A stretch of 64,000 nt of DNA from Reticulitermes lucifugus. Lineage: Eukaryota; Arthropoda; Insecta; Blattodea; Rhinotermitidae. Below, one piece after another: positions 36,481-47,705 of this stretch. The stretch spans positions 15,609-79,608 of the forward strand of contig JAKCWW010000459.1 in NCBI GenBank assembly GCA_026260175.1. Reading direction: 5' to 3'. Numbering within the stretch: the first letter of the stretch is position 1; each line of letters begins with the position of its first letter. The translations under genes were made by a program, and so were the position numbers. The notes beneath the pieces are model-generated. The model saw nothing but the letters and a program-made list of their open reading frames with translations, made no database searches and was not told where the DNA came from.

Positions 36481-36621
36481 CACGAATATCCTCCAAAAAA
36501 GAACTTTAAATGCTATAGATCCGGGGACTCGGTTTTAGGAATTCGATCAATATTTTTGAGATGTGTAGGAACACCAATGGGGCTCATGAAGAATTCTAAG
36601 TGCCAAACAATACTTTGAATT

Positions 36622-36930
36622 TCCCTCGCTTTTCGAGGGTTTAAAACATCGCGGGGTCACCCCAAGAATAAAAATACGTCACTTGGAACCTTAAATGGAT
36701 AGGAGCATCAAAATTGTTCGACAACTTGGAGAAGTCTTCGAGTCTTAAAGCTTGATGCTCAAGCATTTGAAGGAAAAGAGGAAGCAGCTCCTATCACAAT
36801 GTTTAGGCAAGGAAAAGAAAAACACTTAAAAATACTAAAATATTTTTGGACCATGTCCATCAATTATTCGTGGATTTTCGTCATTCGCGGGAAGGAATCT
36901 TTAAACCTAAGCCCCTCGAAAAGCAAGGGA
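36622..36930. mobile_element. MITE-like element with self-complementary terminal repeats
   Basis: TCCCTCGCTTTTCGAGGG (36622-36639) matches the inverse of the right end CCCTCGAAAAGCAAGGGA (36913-36930) at 17 of 18 positions, and a TTTAAA lies just inside both. Each terminal repeat is also a hairpin in itself (CCCTCG, loop, CGAGGG). The interior of about 270 bases has no coding capacity. No clear target-site duplication is visible, so the class is open. Confidence 0.5.
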
Positions 36931-37849
36931 TTAGTATACATAAATGTTACTATCGTAAAAAACTAGCTTTTCTTAGAATAAGTATTTAAATGTGTAGAAA
37001 TCCCTTATGATTACTCGGTATTATAAACCCAATTGGACCAACACCTCACAAATATGAGATTGCGAGAAGCATGTAACGTTTAGAAAATCCCATCTATTAA
37101 CATTATATTTCGGTGGATCGAAGCAGACGTCGCTGAATATAATTTGTGGAACACCTCGGTCCAGAATGTGGAACGCTCTTCTCCCGCGGGATTGTAGTAT
37201 GGGCAACATTCTATTAGGAAGTTCGTCAGTTTCAAGAGCCTTTGGGGCCTACGTAGCCGCTCATAATAAATCATCCGTTGCTACACATAGGCTTTGATAC
37301 ATGAGCCAGAGTCTTTATATTATTAATACAGCAAGAGGCCTACGTGTAGTAGAAAAGATGAATTTTGTATCAGGGCTGGAAGCAGAGGCGATTCGTGACC
37401 TGGTTGTGCCGACTGTTCCAGTACTCTCAGTTCAGAAGGACGGTAAATGTCGTGAAAACCCATGAGTGTCTGATATGAGATCGAAATCAATATATGGAAT
37501 TTGAGCATGAAAAGGATGAATATGTGAAAAACCCAGGAAGAAACGTTCAACTGATGTACAGCTTCAAATGGAGCACGGTTAAACTGGAAAGGGAGATAGA
37601 GAATCACTTAAATAGGATATTGTGTGTATATATACGTTATGTAAAACGTCTCGTCCGAAGAGGTATTTGGTTTATTGGATTTGTGAAACTTTTATGAGAT
37701 TCTCAGACTAGTATGTGCGGTCTGGGGATTGATGCTGCCTGGAGTCTAGAGCTTACCGTTTCCTATATGACCATGTACGTGTAAATTTAAAACTAAGAAA
37801 TTATATTTTATTTTTCTGCATACAGATCTGAGTCTTGTATTTTCTGCTC

Positions 37850-38060
37850 TTTTGTCAAAAGATTTCAAGGTACTTACTTATAACTGTAAAATTTTATGTT
37901 ATTTTATACGAATGTGAATCTTGGTCTCTAGCCAAAAGAGCATAACGTAGATCGAATATGTCTCAAAACAGTTCTGAGTAGAATTATTGTACCCAGGAAA
38001 GCAAAGGAATGTTGAAAAAACTGTATGATGAAGAGTTTGCATAATATGACTTGTTCAATT
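37850..38060 (+). mobile_element. Decayed LINE fragment, plus strand
   Basis: One frame reads YECESWSLAKRA and, after stops, KLYDEEFA. This corresponds to the YGCETWSL and KLHNEELH blocks near the C-terminus of LINE reverse-transcriptase proteins, as also seen on the minus strand at 38190-38730. Heavily decayed. It lies tail to tail with that second copy. Confidence 0.45.
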
Positions 38061-38189
38061 AATATTTTAAAAACAAAAATATGAGATATGAGAACATTTA
38101 ATTTCACCGTTTCATTACTTCCAAACAGAATGATTTTAGTCAAATATTTTACAGACGCTGACCGTGACTACCATAAGACTGGTTATTAA

Positions 38190-38730
38190 CTAACTAAATA
38201 ACTAACTCCAAATAGCAGAGCACTTCTTGAAAAGCTAATGAGTTCTCAGGCAGTCAAAAAATTTCCCTCATTTTATGAAACCCGGAAGTTTATTACCGCA
38301 TTCATAAGAGCCCACCACCCTATTCTGAGTCAGATCAATCCAGTCCATGCCCTCCCCTCCCACTTCTTGAAAATTCATTTTAATATTATCCTTCTATCTA
38401 TGCCTAGTTCTTCCAAGTGGTCTCTTTCCCTCCGGTTTCCCCGCTGAAACCCTGTAGGCACCTTTCCTCTCCCCATACGTGCCACATGTCTAGTCCATCT
38501 CATTCTTCTTGATTTTATCTTCCGAATAATGTTTGATGAGGATTACAGACCATAAAGCCCCGTATTTTACAGTCTTCTCCATTCCCTTTTTATCTTGTCC
38601 CTCTTAGGTCCAAATATCTTCCTCAGCACCCTTTTCTTGAACACCCAAAACCTATTTTCCTCCCTCAATATGACAGACCAAGTTTTACACCCATATAAAA
38701 AATCGATTTCTGCTTCTATAAATAAACAAA
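38190..38730 (-). mobile_element. LINE 3' end, minus strand
   Basis: Minus-strand frames give GCKTWSV, VFKKRVLRKIFGPKRDKIK, SSNIIRKIKSRRMRW, RHVARMG and finally NAVINFRVS and NEGNFLTA. This is the well-known insect LINE C-terminus that in better copies reads FENRVLRKIFGPKRDE, RRMRWAGHVARMG and LRVPQNAGNFLTS. Several frame changes separate the blocks, so it is dead. Past the coding end it stops in a GTTAGTTATTTAGTTAGTTA tail (about 38190-38207). The plus-strand open frame at 38238 is a shadow of it. Confidence 0.8.
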
Positions 38731-38799
38731 GATTCAGTTACTTTGCATCTGGGAAATATCAAAAGAATATTAACAAATATAGGCCTAAGTGATACATAT

Positions 38800-40184
38800 A
38801 TATTTATCCTCGACTTACGCAGCCGTTCATGGTAAAACTATTTGTTCCAGATTGGACTTTATATATCTTAGGAAACAATGGAGCTTATATCATTACTAAA
38901 TTATAACAGAAACAAAGAAGTTTTTAAGTGCCTGAAACTAATAAATCTGTAATACAGATATTGTGATAAATACGGAAGTCAGATTTGAATGGTGATTCAT
39001 GTAACACATTAGTTCTAACACGTGAATATTAGCCAGAAGGTAATTCAAGAACAGACGTACCATGTCGCTCAGATATAAATATCCTATGTAATGAATATTA
39101 TTTTGATGGTGGTGCCATACGATATGTTTATTTATTTATTTAATATTTATCTTAATTGCGTCACAAAACGTGGTTATGTTGTCATGGAATTACACCATTG
39201 CGAAGACACTGCTAATAACAATTCCACCCCAAACCTAGTGGGATTCTGCGAAAATGGGCTAATTAATAAAGCATCAGTATGAGGCAGTTTCAGACATCCT
39301 AATCCTTCAGTACTTTCACGTACGCGCCTGGCTGATAGTGCTTGTCGTTCATGGAAATGGACATATTGAGTGGGGCATTGGCGATGTGTTGTCTGGACGG
39401 AAGGATTCCGCTTGAATTGAAATGATTCAAACCGGACGTAGCCCAGTCGTCTCTCTGGCTGACAGCTCTCTGTTTATAATGACACTAAGTATTTCGTCTG
39501 TGTTCTGAGAATCTATTTTCTTTAATCCTCAATTTAAAGTACCTTATATGCATCAAGTTCCTACCAGTCTACTTTAATACTTAATGCATAAAATCAAGTC
39601 TACTAATTTTATCAGCATAAAATGTTTTAGCAAATTTGTTTACTTTTAATTTCTATTTTTTTAAATGACTCTTAAAGGGTCTTATGTATTTAACACTTTC
39701 GTAAGAGCTACAAAATTTCTTTTAGGCAGGCGGTAGTAATTCATATATTGAATTAATTTTCCGTTAATGCTTCACTCCAAAGTTCAAGAAAACCCCGGAA
39801 ATATCCGCTATTAAGGCTTATCCCCAGAGAGTTAAATCACTTTTGCTTCCTGCTTTCTAACACTACTCTTCTAAGACTCTCTACCCAATTTTATCTTGAC
39901 TTTCCTCGGACAATACATTTTATATTTATAGATATTAAAATTTTGTCTGTTTATATTTCTTATATTAAAAGCACGTGTTTGTGAACATAAGTCAAAATTA
40001 CATATTTTACACACAATTCTTCATTTAGTTTCTGCCCGTTTAAGGTGGCACGTAATTACATACGTGCCACATATGGTACTAATTCATTTCCGTACATTCT
40101 CAACGAAAGAAATTTTGGATATTTGCATAATTTTTTCGTGCTCAGAGATTTTACACTTTCTTTCTACCTAAAAAATATTTGCCC

Positions 40185-40218
<34 letters not shown>

Positions 40219-40980
40219 CTCTATAAAATTTTACTTCATGATATCCATGTTATTTTCTTGTTTCAATAAAAATTTCTTTAAAGTCTTTGCTGCTGTAGTC
40301 CTATTTATATTAAAGTATAGTGATTAGAAATTAATGGAAAAGAGAGAGATTATCGCAGTCTGGACAGATGTACGACCACGTCACACAGTCTGTAAAGTGT
40401 TAAACGTCAAAAGTAGACGAATTTGTTTTTAGCTCCATGTTACTAGGTGTTTACCAATAATTGGTAAATTTAACAATTATTGTTAAATGACAGAGTAGAT
40501 ATCATAAATGTTTTTGACTTTAAAGCAAGTAACATATTCGTCAGAGATTTCAACTCTAACATCAAATGTTAAATTGATTCTCTATAAACATTCGGAAAAT
40601 AAACAACCCTAAAATTTCACGGTAATACATTTACACCCTCTTGTTAAAAATTCAATCATAAAAAGGGATACAATATTAGAGGTCACATGACGTACAGGAC
40701 CATTTAAATAATAGACATTTTACGTTAGAATTACGAAAATGACATTAACATGGAATCATAAACTCAGCTATATAGTTTCAGTAACTATAAATAGGAAAGT
40801 GGGAAGTGGTTATAAATAATATTATAATTTGTAGTAAATAATTTGTAGAAATTTATAAAGCTACAGCTGGTTTTGAACATACGTACTCCAGGCACAGGCA
40901 TTCCTGTGTAGCCTCTTGGTGCTTCTGTAATTCGAATTCGCGAAGATGCGAGTCTGATTTAATATCTGAAGTATTAATTA
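38800..40980. other. Non-coding stretch with a TA microsatellite
   Basis: No gene recognised. An uninterrupted TA run lies at 40188-40215. The remaining sequence is A+T rich without assignable repeats. Confidence 0.45.
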
Positions 40981-41018
40981 CGTCCTTACAATTATGTTAC
41001 GATAATCGTAATTGTACT

Positions 41019-41412
41019 TTGCTAAAGGGCTGGCAGTTTTTGAACGAAAAATTTTGAGAAGAATATTTGGGGCAATTAAAGTAAATGAAAATTGGAGAAA
41101 GCGACATAACAAGGAACTAAAGCAGGTGTTTGGAGATTTAGATATACTGTCATTTGTCAGAATAAGTCGGCTCAAATGGATTGGTCATGTTAACAGACTG
41201 GAGAATAAAAGAACAGTAAGTCAAGTATTTAATAAGAATCCTCAAGGAAGTCGACCAAGAAACAGATGGTGGAATTGTGTACAGACAGACATTAAGAAGT
41301 GTAAAATTAACAACTGGTAAGAAAGGTAAAAAAACACAGCTGACTGGGAAAGGGCCATTAAGGAGGCGAAGGTCCTCATTGGACTGTAGTGCCACCGAAG
41401 AAGAAGAAGAAG
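41019..41412 (+). mobile_element. 5'-truncated LINE insertion with perfect 15-bp target-site duplication
   Basis: AATCGTAATTGTACT is repeated exactly at 41004-41018 and 41413-41427 and bounds an insert of 394 bases. The insert encodes FERKILRRIFGAIKVNENWR, then RISRLKWIGHVNRLENKR, then QGSRPRNRWWNCVQTDIKKC, the C-terminus of a LINE reverse-transcriptase protein. The frame stops at 41318, but the expected ending DWERAIKEAKVLIGL continues in another frame, so the copy is inactive. A GAA-repeat tail (41396-41412) closes it. The perfect duplication and long open frame make it one of the youngest insertions here. Confidence 0.92.
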
Positions 41413-41429
41413 AATCGTAATTGTACTAC

Positions 41430-43340
41430 GATTTCTTCTAACCGCTGAAACTCTTTTAATACCATGTTATTGAATTTTTCCTACTTGGCCCACGAAGTCA
41501 GACTGATATTTGGAAAGAATGTTAATTTAATATCTTCATGAGAGATATTTGGGCTCTGTATTGTGTAAATATTTCGATAACCTTCCAGTTTCGAATTTAT
41601 CTTAGTTCCCTCAATCTCTGACAAAAGCTGGAGTACCGCGGAATGACAATGTCAGAACAGAGAGAATGCTGACGCGCTTTCATACTTTGTACTTCCTTAA
41701 TTAAGAGTGGTTAGGAGAATGTTCACAGAAACTATTAGATCATCAAGTTTTATTATTCGGATAATCTCAGCTTAATTTCTTGTTAATATCTTGTAATTAA
41801 TTCTAATTAATTTAAAGTTTTTAATTATTTATGCCATAACTTTCCTAAGTAGACTATAAATCTGAATAATGTGAGAAATTTATCAAATATAAATATGAAT
41901 TTTTAATTCTTCCGCAGTACAACATTTTAAACAGGCCAAAGGGTAATTTCTTAACCTTTTATGCATAACGGTAATTATATTTTAACATATTTAAAACCTC
42001 TGCAATTTACCAATACCTGAGAATTTGGTTTAAAACTATTCTCGAAACAAAAAACAATTTCTCTTTCAGACAAATTTAATCAGCTCCTCTTTAAAATGGA
42101 GGCCTATTTTTACTCTGAGGTAAGAGGCTTTTATTGGAAGAAGGAGAAGAATCTATGTAATTCCTCCTGTTCAATATTGTGGATTGAAAAGCAGGAACTT
42201 TTTCATATCAAATGTTCTTTAAAGTTGTTCGATGTTAAATAAAATTGAATAGACTCGAAACATATTTCATGAAGATCCATTTCAGAGTTCTCTAATCATT
42301 GCATGAGTAAGACAGAAGAACGTAACAATTTTAACACGTGCTTCTCGTGGATGCAATCAATACTGTAAAAGTGGGCCTCTCCACTCCCACAGTGTTGCTT
42401 CTCTCTTAGATCTGAACGCTCTAATCAGCTCTAGAGAGCCTTTCTTCTCCCTCTTCGTAAAGATGTCTACTATTCTGTATACGAGACAACTGAAAAAACT
42501 ACTTTAACATATTTTATAATGCCTATATGGATTCGTATTATATTTTCACGAGATTATATAATTTATTTTAAGAGTACGGAATCTGATCTCAATTTGCGTC
42601 CATTCAGTTAGCCTTAATAATAGTCAACTTCATGTTTTAGTTTCTACTATTTATAAGGTTATTCGTTTTTTTAGATCCTGTAACCTTTACGCTGAGACAG
42701 CAGGCCATATTCTAAAGTATTTATCAAAGAAGGCAGTAAAAGGTGTAACAATTTTCATAAAATACTCTATTATAATGACATTTTATATATTGGTTTCGAA
42801 CTGTAGGCCTTGAAGAGAAACGTGCACATTGCAGGATTTCTACGCTCAGTTCTGCAGTTGAGCGTTTTCTCGTTAGAGGTCAGTGTAGGACAGGAGTTAC
42901 AATAGAACGCAAGCGGAACTACAGGCATATCTCGTTTCAGCTGGAAATTTTTCTGCCAGACGTTCCATTTCTGTTCATCTTTACGTGCCACGAAATTTAC
43001 CAACTACAATTACTTATTTATCGACTTATACGGCTTAGAATTGAATTAATTGATTTCAGTGGCAATTAGGAAAAAACATAAAATTAGGCCAAATTTTTAT
43101 CAGTGATTTTTGAGAATGATGTTTTATTTATGTAATTTGTATTATAATAGTTATGCATTTTCTGTTCTCTTTCTGCGTTATTGATGCAGGCGCCTTCTCA
43201 CCCCTTCGTCTGAAGACGCGAAGAGTTCCAGTTTCCTAGAACAGAGCGTTCCTGAGTAGACGATTGACAAAGTCATTCCTAAAGGCATTATCTCCGCCAG
43301 TGTCGGCAGGCTTAGGCAGTACAGCTACCCTAAACATATA
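41430..43340. other. A+T-rich non-coding stretch
   Basis: No gene or repeat recognised. The minus-strand open frame of 77 codons at 42770-43003 has no domain I can name. Confidence 0.4.
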
Positions 43341-43346
43341 GAAGTA

Positions 43347-43390
43347 GTGTGTGTGTGTGTGTGTGTCCGTCCGTCCGTCCGTCCGTCTGT
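43347..43390. repeat. GT and CCGT microsatellite
   Basis: A GT run of about 20 bases is followed by six CCGT-type units. The GTCCGTCCGTC run is also a hallmark of the TAGGCGCTTTC repeat family at 47155, so it may mark a further copy of it. Confidence 0.9.
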
Positions 43391-43654
43391 CATTAGCAAC
43401 CATAACTTATCAGAAAATAAAGCTAGAAGTATGAACATTTGTAGATATTTTTAGGATGATTACAGCTTGTGCCTTTAAAAAATAAAATGAAAGTCAGGAT
43501 CGCTATGCTTCGATCTGCGTGGCAGTGCCCTACATTGCCGATAACTTCTATGAAGCTGTCTTTTAAGAAATTTTCAAGCTCATGTTGTGAATGTTCAGGG
43601 GTACTGTGGTTTTGCAGTATCCCTTTATGATTGTGATGAGTAGGAATGGTTTAA

Positions 43655-43849
43655 TTGCGATCTGTGGATGTTGAATCTGGAAATGGAAACTGTAAAAAGA
43701 AGGCAGGTCCTCTTACGCTCGTGGAAGCACGACGCACTGTTGCCATGATGCGGGAAGTTAATGAAGACGGACTGGACAAAGTGAAAGATGGGAGAGGAAT
43801 AAGAGAAGAAAGGAGGGAATGGAACAAATGGATAAGGGAGAGGAAATAA
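43655..43849 (+). CDS. Weak coding-like segment, function unknown
   Basis: A plus-strand open frame of 64 codons encodes a charged peptide with KKKAGPLTLVEARRTVAMMR followed by a Glu/Arg-rich end (IREERREWNKWIRERK). It is purine rich, and the opposite strand is open as well. The C-terminal composition recalls LINE C-termini, but no diagnostic block is present. There is no splice signal I would trust. It could be a decayed mobile element or chance. Confidence 0.12.
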   Translation: MRSVDVESGNGNCKKKAGPLTLVEARRTVAMMREVNEDGLDKVKDGRGIREERREWNKWIRERK

Positions 43850-44807
43850 TATATGATTTTTCTTATCATCTTTGACGGGTTATGGGCTATTTATAACAAC
43901 CTAGAGTACACGTGAATATTACGAAACATACATTGGATAGAAGAGCAGTTATTTACAAAATTTGTAAATTTCTGTCAGTGTTTATTTAGTATTAGCGGAC
44001 AGACAACACATCTGCCGTTTGTTGCAGGCAGCACATTTGTATCTGAAAGGAAAGCGTCTCTGTTGTTTAGTGAAGTCTCACATTATGGACGTTTTGCGCC
44101 TTGATTTTAAGAATTCTCCATCGAAATTCCAACGGTCTTTGTGCTAGTATTATGCTTCAAGTCAGAATTTAGCACAGAGTAACTTTAAAGCAGTGGAAAT
44201 ATCCTGTTTTTTATATGCAATCTAACTGCAACCAAGAAATGTTAGTTTTCTGATATAAAGTTTCGTAAATATACGCCTATTGTCTTACTCTCTAATTGTC
44301 CCAAAACTATAACATGAGAAAACATACCGCATATAGTATTTGTATATTATTTTTAATTACACCTTTTGTTCGAAACGTGTTTAAAACCGATAAATATTTA
44401 TCTATTTACGCTGGAGATGAGCACAGAAATACATATCACTCTTCGTGCAGGGCCCGTTACTTTGGTCCGATATGAAATGAAATCGAAATTACCTAACCAA
44501 GTCTCGTAAACTTATCCAGCATGATCTTTGTTTAGTGGTTTTCGAAACTGTAAGAAACTGCTTACAGTTGGGCGGAGTAACGGAGCGGTTGAATGTGTTT
44601 GGCGCAGCTTTGCGCACGCGCCTATTAAGTAGGCTTTTCAGATCAACATTTTGTCCGTGAATTTGTGTTTTTGTGCATGCGTGCGTGTGTGTGTGTATCT
44701 GTGTATCTGTGCGTGCCAGTGTGCCGGTGTGACGGAATTTTCAAATTATGAAAGAGAAATACTTATTTTCAAGAAGGTTGGTAGGATCCTAACACCACTG
44801 GAAGACA

Positions 44808-44941
44808 TATGTAATTGAAGGCTTTCTCCGTGGTCGTAATGTTGCTTAAAATTTTCTGGGTTATTACCCGACGTCATTTCTCGGTGCATGACCAACGTTT
44901 CGGGATCACTTGTTTGTCCCATCTTCAGAATCTTCCTAAGC
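44808..44941 (-). mobile_element. 134-bp hammerhead-bearing insertion with 17-bp direct repeats
   Basis: AACACCACTGGAAGACA is repeated exactly at 44791-44807 and 44942-44958 and bounds a 134-base insert. Read on the minus strand, the insert starts close to a hammerhead-like core and has no coding capacity. A 17-base exact duplication is what retrotransposition would leave. The other reading is a tandem terminal-repeat junction of a longer element. The 80-codon minus open frame over it is incidental. Confidence 0.55.
44886..44933 (-). ncRNA. Hammerhead-like motif, minus strand
   Basis: The core CTGAAGA (44928-44922) is followed by stem II GGGA/TCCC, then GAAAC (44901-44897), a GTTG loop closed by AC/GT, and C at 44890 as the would-be cleavage base (GTC). 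Position 7 of the core is A instead of T, which hammerheads tolerate. Stem I pairs poorly, so activity is doubtful. It has the same extra T beside stem II as the motif at 9598. Confidence 0.4.
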
Positions 44942-45489
44942 AACACCACTGGAAGACAGTTTAAAATTCGTATATTTAGTTCTTGCATTATGGGTTCCGC
45001 TATAAATTATGAGACGGGCACGACAGATCGGCCACTCATTTCAGGACCCTGAAATCAAGCATGGTAGTAGGTCTTGGGAAAATCAGGGACGAAAATATTC
45101 GTTAAAGCAACACTTTTGTAAAATGTAATGTAAAAACAAGGCAAACAGATGAACATTTTCTGTGTATTTTGGTCTTATAACAATATATCATTGACAATTA
45201 GAAATAAGCATGTAAAACTTGGTACGGAGATAAATAATGAACCAGCATATGTATTAGCCTCAGCCAGAAACTACAAACATGGCGATGCAAAAATTCGAGG
45301 TTGGGGCCGAGATGTTTAAAAATGTGGGATTTGTATCAGCACTGAATTTATGTTTAACGAAAAAATTTATATGAATTTACACTAGCAGACCAACTGATAG
45401 GAGTATTCAGAAAAATATATAATTGTAATGGGAAAGTAGAATCAAGACTTATGTGTGGGAATTTATGAAGTAAAAAACTCTTTACATGG

Positions 45490-45910
45490 AAAACACATCA
45501 GACCGTCCGCCCGTCAGTCTTTTTATCTGCGACTAACACATTTTTCAGATTTTCATAAATTCTGTACAGCAGGTCTTTGCAACAATATAACGAGATATCG
45601 TGATTTTCGTGAAAATCGGCGGGAATAAATTCGTACCTCACTTAAAACCTTAAAAGAATTTCTAACCGTACTTGACACAGTTCTTCCCCGTATCGCGTAA
45701 AATTCGTTACGGTTCTTCATTTAGTGCTAATAAATATTTAAGGTTCTTAAGAATGGGCGCCGTGAAAATCCCACTTTACTTAGTGTCGGAAATAAAATAT
45801 TGTCCTACTCTCCACACGTTTGGCCTGATTTGATAAAATTCTGTACAGGAGATATTCACAAAAGTTTATTGCTTTTCGGGAAAATCGAGTCAGTCAAAGC
45901 TTAATTTAGA
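45490..45910. repeat. Two diverged copies of an 80-base module
   Basis: ATAAATTCTGTACAGCAGGT near 45555 and ATAAAATTCTGTACAGGAGA near 45832 begin similar stretches. Each continues through a CAACAATATAACG/CAAAAGTTTATTG part to TTTTCGTGAAAATCG or TTTTCGGGAAAATCG. Spacing is about 277 bases. CCGTCCGCCCGTCAGTC lies just upstream, recalling the repeat at 47155. Class unknown. Confidence 0.45.
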
Positions 45911-47154
45911 GGCGTTATTAATTTTTATCCACACTTTCCAAAGTTATTTTCCAATTAGGATATAAATTCATATAAGAAATTAGCACGAAATGAGGAGCAT
46001 TTTGATTTTCATGAAACTCAGAGCAGGAACGACTGCGCTTTCCTGATGGGAGTAAATGAAATTATATTCACATGTGTACTGTGACTTCGTGATACTTTGA
46101 AAGTAAAGAAGCCTTTTGTAAAGTGTGTACTACGTCAAAAATAAAGCAATTGCAAACTTTTTTGTACTGTGTAATTGAAGTGCCCGCTTAAATATTTTAA
46201 TTGTGTAGAGTCTTCTTGGAGTTTTTAATATGACACTGTAACATTTTTTAAATTATGGTCTATGCACACATATATATTACTCTAGTAACTAATTCTGTAA
46301 ACACATTTCTTTGAAAATTTGTAGTTTGCCAGCTGTTCAAAAATTCTCCTGCATTTTGTGGCACCAGACGTTTCATTACCTTGTTTACAAAAACCCCAGT
46401 GGTGCCAGCTCTGAGCCAGATATATCTAGACCACACCCTGCACCATATTTAATTAAGAGTATATTCCGGGGGAAAGTCTCGTTTTTGTAATAATGTGCAG
46501 TTTTATACTAAATCTATAGTTTCAGGAAAGGTATTTATAACCTACTCTATGCAAAATAGTCCTTATTGAGCGCTGACAATGGTCCAAGTAGTCAAATTAT
46601 TTAGCACGTTTCTGGCCCCAAAGAATCATTATCGTATTTTGAAAAGCCCTCAAGTGGACGCCACACGCAGCTAGGGAAGTTCTCTCCAAATAATCAGATA
46701 ACGTCGTTTAAAATGCACTTATATATTATCGTCTCATCTACGGTTTCGTTTTTTCCGATTCAAATATTCTGTTCATTCCGTATCCCCTCCCCTGTAATCT
46801 GTAAAATACGTGCTTCACTTATCTAATCCCTAAATGTTCGCCATTGTGATAATAAGTAGGCTCCTTGAGGAAGAGCACGAACTATAAAACCGCTCATTAC
46901 GCAGGTCTCCACTTCTTCCATCTTAGGAGCAAATTTATTTTTGCTTCGTTAGTTCCAAAAATTTCGCGGTAATATGTGGACCTATATAGTATTTCATATC
47001 ACGTTTGCTTTATAGTGTGGGACATTTTAGCCTCCTCTCAACGTTCGAGATAGAGAACAACCCTTGTCTCTTGTCATCGTCTTCCTTTTGAAGATAAGCC
47101 ACCTACCCACTATCCGTGCACTGCGAATCTTTCAAAAGCGGTATAAGGTGAAAC

Positions 47155-47705
47155 CTATTTTAGGCACTTTCGGAAAATTGCGAAAATCGAGTATTAGCTT
47201 GAACATGTCTGTCCGTCCGTCAGCCCGCGTGGACAAACTCGGCTCCTACTGGAAGGATTTTCAGGAAATTTCATACTTGATTATTTTTCTACAATCTGTA
47301 CAGAAAATTCAAATTTCATTAACATATGACAAAAATAACGGGTACTTTACATAAAGACCTATGTACGTTTATGATAATATATCGCTGAATTCTTTTTAGA
47401 ATGAAAAATATTTCAGACAAACATTGTACAGAAAATCACAACACATATTTCACGCTCACAAACTTTCCTAAAATCGTGCCCTTTATAAGATGATGTGGAG
47501 AAATTTTGTAGATCCAGACAGGCCACAGATGTCAATATAATAAGGCACATGTGCTTTGTACGCTGGATAATTATCGCTACAGACACACACTCAGAATATG
47601 TAATACTTTTTGCATTTCCACGGCAAGAATTGTTGCACGAAACCGCCGCAATGTTACGTTCATAAGTACATTGCCCTCCTTGTTGCCATTTCGTTCTATA
47701 CACAA
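47155..47705 (+). repeat. Longest copy of the TAGGCGCTTTC repeat family
   Basis: It begins TTTTAGGCACTTTCGGAAAA, then ATTGCGAAAATCGA, CTGTCCGTCCGTCAGCCC, CTCCTACTGGAAGGATTTTC and a long 3' part with ATGTGGAGAAATTTTGTAGA, CAGACAGGCCACAGATGTCA and CACACTCAGAATATG. From memory, related sequence recurs in cockroach and termite genomes and gets mis-annotated as small hypothetical proteins. I know no transposase or reverse transcriptase for it. Copies at 23542 and 57238 share the first 150-200 bases only. Confidence 0.6.

Noticed and set aside
37020-37275. Minus-strand frames near 37080-37274, or a plus-strand peptide with SRMWNALLPRD, as a LINE end
   Set aside because: Only one short block resembles a LINE C-terminus, and no tail or second block was found.
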